Shown: piece by piece, positions 60,270 through 64,000 of the stretch | Layout of the letters: every line of letters begins with the position of its first letter | Position numbering within the stretch: the first letter of the stretch is position 1 | Origin: Limonium bicolor | Lineage: Eukaryota; Streptophyta; Magnoliopsida; Caryophyllales; Plumbaginaceae | Direction: 5' to 3' | NCBI GenBank assembly: GCA_023374045.1 | Contig: CM041777.1 | Coordinates: forward strand, 483,267,594-483,331,593 | Length of the DNA stretch: 64,000 nucleotides | The notes under the pieces: generated by a model | What the model was told of the DNA's origin: nothing | Database searches by the model: none | Seen by the model: only the letters and a program-made list of their open reading frames with translations | Made by a program: the position numbers and the translations under genes

Positions 60270-60699
60270 TATTATAGTGATTGGCCAGTGGTAGGGTGGA
60301 TCTTAGGTATTCAATCGACTATAACATGGGGATGGAAAAGGTATAAGAGGACATGACTTCTTCTTAAAAAAAGGTCCAACGGTGGAGCCAAATATTTGAT
60401 AATACATTACTTGGCTTTTAACCCCTCCGTGTGTTGATTATTTGTTTCCTTGAAAAAAGTAATGATATATATAAGGAAGGTTTGTACAAAAGTTTATACA
60501 TAGGATTCTCTATATATCATAAACGGATATAAAGTATAGCGCAAGGGGAAGTGGGAGCACCGAATACCAAAAAGGTGCGATGGGCCAGCCAAATACATCA
60601 CTCAAAATTTAGAATGGGGGATGGGGGAATACAAACAATCCAACCGGGACCAAAATAATTCCTCGAAATCTAGGTAGGAAGAACCCGATCAAGCCAGAC

Positions 60700-62622
60700 A
60701 CCATCTCAGGAGGGGCTCATCTTTGTTGTAATGATCGCTTTAGTTGCACCCTTGATATCTGCAATGATGAGGGTGGGATCTTTGGTCTGAATAACCATGG
60801 CTGGTTGCATCTCTCTATTCAGATGTAGTAAACATTGGCGATGAAAACTCGTCTCACAAAATCTTTTGGTCTCTTCCTCTTGTAGTAACGGGAAATCGAG
60901 TCACTAGAGTTGTGAATGCTGGACCTATTGGTGGGAATCTCCAGCCAATCACATATAGTCTACCAAATCCTGCGAGAGACCCTACAAAGAAATAAACGGT
61001 GGCCACTTGTCTCTGGAGCATGCTCACAGAGCCATCATTTGTTAGCAAGGCTGATGCTCTAGGATTGGAACTTATCACATGTCTTAAGCCTGCCTTTAAG
61101 GGTAACCCACAATATAAATTTGGCTTTCGGGATCACTTAGGTTCTTCAACAAATGTTGTACCAATGGAAGGGGCGGGTTGGATAGGAGACGTCCTCGTAA
61201 AAATGTGCTAACACTAGGGTGTGGAGGATAGGAGAGGAGTAGGGATATGACATCCGAGGTAGAGTCGTACTGATTGATCCAATATTCTCTAGCATGAAAG
61301 ATAGATATCCAAGTCCAGGTATCATCACCTTTCAGTGAGACGGCCCAAAAGCTATAGCCCCCTAGAAGACACTATGGTATCATTTGATCTACAGTCTCTC
61401 AAAGTTATTGGCGATTGTCGAGATGGTCTTGAGCCGGAAACAAATGTTCAATTTACGAATATCCTTAAGACCAAGACCACCTCGCTTCTTGTTATAGTAG
61501 ATGGAGCTCAAAGCCACCAGGGATGAGGCTACTGGAGGCACCCCTAGCCCAAAGAAAGGAATGAAGCCTTTTGATAATATGTTTGATGACATTCTTAGGG
61601 ATGGAGACACATGAAACCCACAACCCAATGACCCCAAACTTGGAGTTTTAAATAAGTGAGAGGCGACCAGCGAAGAAGAGGTGCTCCCCCCTCCCCCAAG
61701 AGAAGATGGATTTGTGGATATTTTCAATCAAGGGTGAAAATCAGAGGTTCTGAACTTCCTAGCAGAGATGGGACACTTCACATCTCACAGGCGAGGGGGA
61801 GAAATGAGGGATCCTTGGACCAGATATTGAGGAACTTAAAGCTCCTAGAAAAGGGGTTCGGGTTGGGTAAGGTAATAATCATAGGCATGCGGACATGCGG
61901 TCGAAGACAAGGGGAAGGGGGGGGGGGGGAAGGTGGAGTAGCTATGTGGGAATGCAGCAATCCAATCCTCATTGACAAGGGCACGATCAATTTTACCCAA
62001 AAAACAATCATGGTCATCCTGGTTATTTCACCATGTGTAGAATTGCCCATAATAGCGTAGGTCATTTAGCTCAACCCTGCAATACACTATGAAAAGTCTT
62101 TGTAGTCTCTAGGGGAAGGAGTATGGGAACTAAGTCTATCTTCAGCAAAAAGGATGTTATTGAAATCACCCGCAACAACCAAGGGCCCTTAAAGTATCAC
62201 TAAGCCTTGTGATCTCCTCCAAGAGATGGGATCTAAGTGTGGGAGTGTTCATTCCATACACAATGGACATGGTAAGGAGGAGGAACCATGAGGCGAGACT
62301 TTACAAGAGAGCATTTGCGTTAAGGTGTGGAGAGGGGAAATGAAGATGGACGAGGGTAAAAAAGAACCCAAAGGCTACCAGTGGGCTGAGAAAAGTAGTT
62401 GTGGAAAATGCTCCACGAAGGAAAATATCGATTTAAAATAGGACCTTGGTTATTAAAAGAAATACGGGTCTCCACAAGACCAAAGATGCACAGCTTGATA
62501 GCTTTAACAAATTGTTGAACTTCATGGATCTTTAATACAACCCCTAACATTCCAAACATCAAGATTCTTGTAGGATTAGTAGGACGATGACTCCAATGAT
62601 ATTTGTAGAGTAAAATAAACAT
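60700..62622 (-). pseudogene. LINE 3: very decayed, internally deleted
   Basis: Minus strand. The endonuclease start is at 62622-62320 (ILMFGMLGVVLKIHEVQQFV, LCIFGLVETRI), with a later endonuclease part at 62065-61778 (PMIITLPNPNPFSRSFKFLN). It then jumps to the RT C-terminus 61727-61389 (KRGGLGLKDIRKLNICF) and the zinc-binding connector 61328-60854 (SYPTRPFHWYNI, RLYVIGWRFPPIGPA). The RT core is missing. No RNase H follows, so it belongs to a different LINE branch from LINEs 1 and 2. Many stops. A G-run at 61919-61929 lies in the endonuclease part. Confidence 0.8.
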
Positions 62623-64000
62623 GAGGGTATATTATAGTGATTTGTGAAGTTTATGGGATTTTTGTGGAAAAACAGGTAAACCTCAAGGATATGTTATGAT
62701 CCCAAAAAATCAAAGAAATCAATCAATCTGGTTGACTACAATTCCAACCAAAGGTGAAATGATTTAAAGTTATTTTAGGGGGTCAAAAGTTGAACTCAAA
62801 CTAGATATATTTTAGGGTTATTTGTTCAACATAAGTTTGGAATCAGTTAACCCAAACCTGACTGGCTTGAAATAGAGTACTTTTATTAGAATTTTTCAAT
62901 TATTCTATAAACATAACATTCAAAACATTAAGTAATAACTAAGAACAATATTTTAGTCAAAAGTTACTAGTTGAACACTTATTTAGTTATAAATTAAGCA
63001 ATATGAAGTTTCTTTAGTCACAAGTTATTAACTACACACTTATTTTGGGTCAAAGATCGTTGGATATTAGTCAATGGTCATATGTCACCGGTCAAATTGC
63101 ACTGGAGAAAAAGAATCTCATTCCCTAATAGAGGATGGGGATCACTGTAATCCCACTCTTTGCTAAAATAAGAAAAACTAGTTAAACAAACGATATGAAA
63201 GAAATGAAATCATTTTGATTCTCTTTCCTAATTACCCAAAGCAAATGGCCCCTTATTTAGTAATCAACATACAATGCATTTAGTCATTAAAATATGACAT
63301 ATTTTTTTTTTTTCAATTTTCATTTTAAGATGATGGTTGACTGATTTAACTTGAACTTGATGTGAATTTCATTGACCCAAAAAAACTTTTTAGATAAATG
63401 ACATTACCCTAACATAATATTTTACGTATAATTTTCAAGTTGGGATCCAGATTTACATCCGTAATAACTCTACTTCTAACCTTATTTTCTTTGATGTACT
63501 TTCTAAATAACAAAATTACCTTCACCCACAGTCATTCTTATATCTTTAGATAGAGAGCATATGGTATTGGCAGAGACAAAGGTGGGAGCTTGGAAGTTAT
63601 ATAATGATTGGAGCAATGGTTGCACACCACACCAAGATGAATAAGTTAGGTGTAATAGTCAGGGATTTCTGTGACTGTTTTAGAATGACAACAATTCTAG
63701 TAATTTAATATCTGTTGATCAATGAAACAGATATCCTGGTGGAACTAATCACATGTCATGGTTGCACGTCTTATACCATACAAAAGTCGATGAGCTTAAT
63801 TCTATGATTCCATCGAGATATTAGAAATATGCTTGTGAATACACCGGAACTCACCCCTGGTTGTTGTGAGGGATCATTCCATTTCAGAATCTGGTCTTCG
63901 CAATAATTAACACATGAGATTTCAGTCAAAAAGATAAATCGCTTCTTTTTAAGTTTGTAAAAAGGAAAAGGTGATATAGAAAGAGGATACAGAGAGACCC
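62623..64000. other. AT-rich intergenic, nothing recognised
   Basis: No coding, RNA gene or repeat structure I can support. Short poly-T at 63303-63313. Confidence 0.6.

Overview
This is a repeat-dominated stretch of flowering-plant nuclear chromosome. The evidence is a chromodomain Ty3/gypsy retrotransposon primed by initiator tRNA-Met, L1-type LINEs with a RNase H domain, Stowaway-type MITEs, and one ordinary host gene: an intronless-coding VQ-motif protein of the HAIKU1 type at 54536-55642. The species cannot be named from the sequence.

Layout. 1-32924 is a three-level nest. An old giant LTR (C, ending at 32924) was entered by an autonomous-type Ty3/gypsy chromovirus (B; right end 28164, left end off-window). 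B's left LTR was in turn entered by a large non-autonomous relative (A, 1044-15358; 4.5 kb LTRs, no intact ORF). 33190-38136 is a decayed L1-like LINE with an 11-bp target-site duplication. 38148-43000 is AT-rich sequence with a 1.4 kb inverted repeat, a striking 99-bp near-perfect hairpin and a Stowaway MITE. 43023-51105 is a 5'-truncated LINE split by a 5.58 kb solo LTR (D, 45198-50776, TSD TATGG). 52551-53945 holds MITE-like elements lying upstream of the HAIKU1-like gene. 57236-59530 holds two unrelated tandem arrays, 59988-60269 a hAT-like MITE, and 60700-62622 a very decayed LINE of another type.

Most interesting content: element B carries, between its gag zinc knuckles and its protease, an intact AlkB-like Fe(II)/2-oxoglutarate dioxygenase (21768-22507, minus strand) with the full H-x-D...H...R-x5-R catalytic set. 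The gag coding blocks and the AlkB block are separated by three short gaps. Each gap has GT/AG ends and compatible reading phases, which suggests a spliced gag-AlkB product. A second phase-compatible acceptor just before the protease suggests alternative splicing to gag-pol. The rest of pol carries several nonsense codons, so this copy is not autonomous, but the architecture is unusual and testable. Elements A and B share LTR ends, polypurine tract, primer-binding site, leader and LTR hairpin clusters, so A was plausibly mobilised by B-type proteins.
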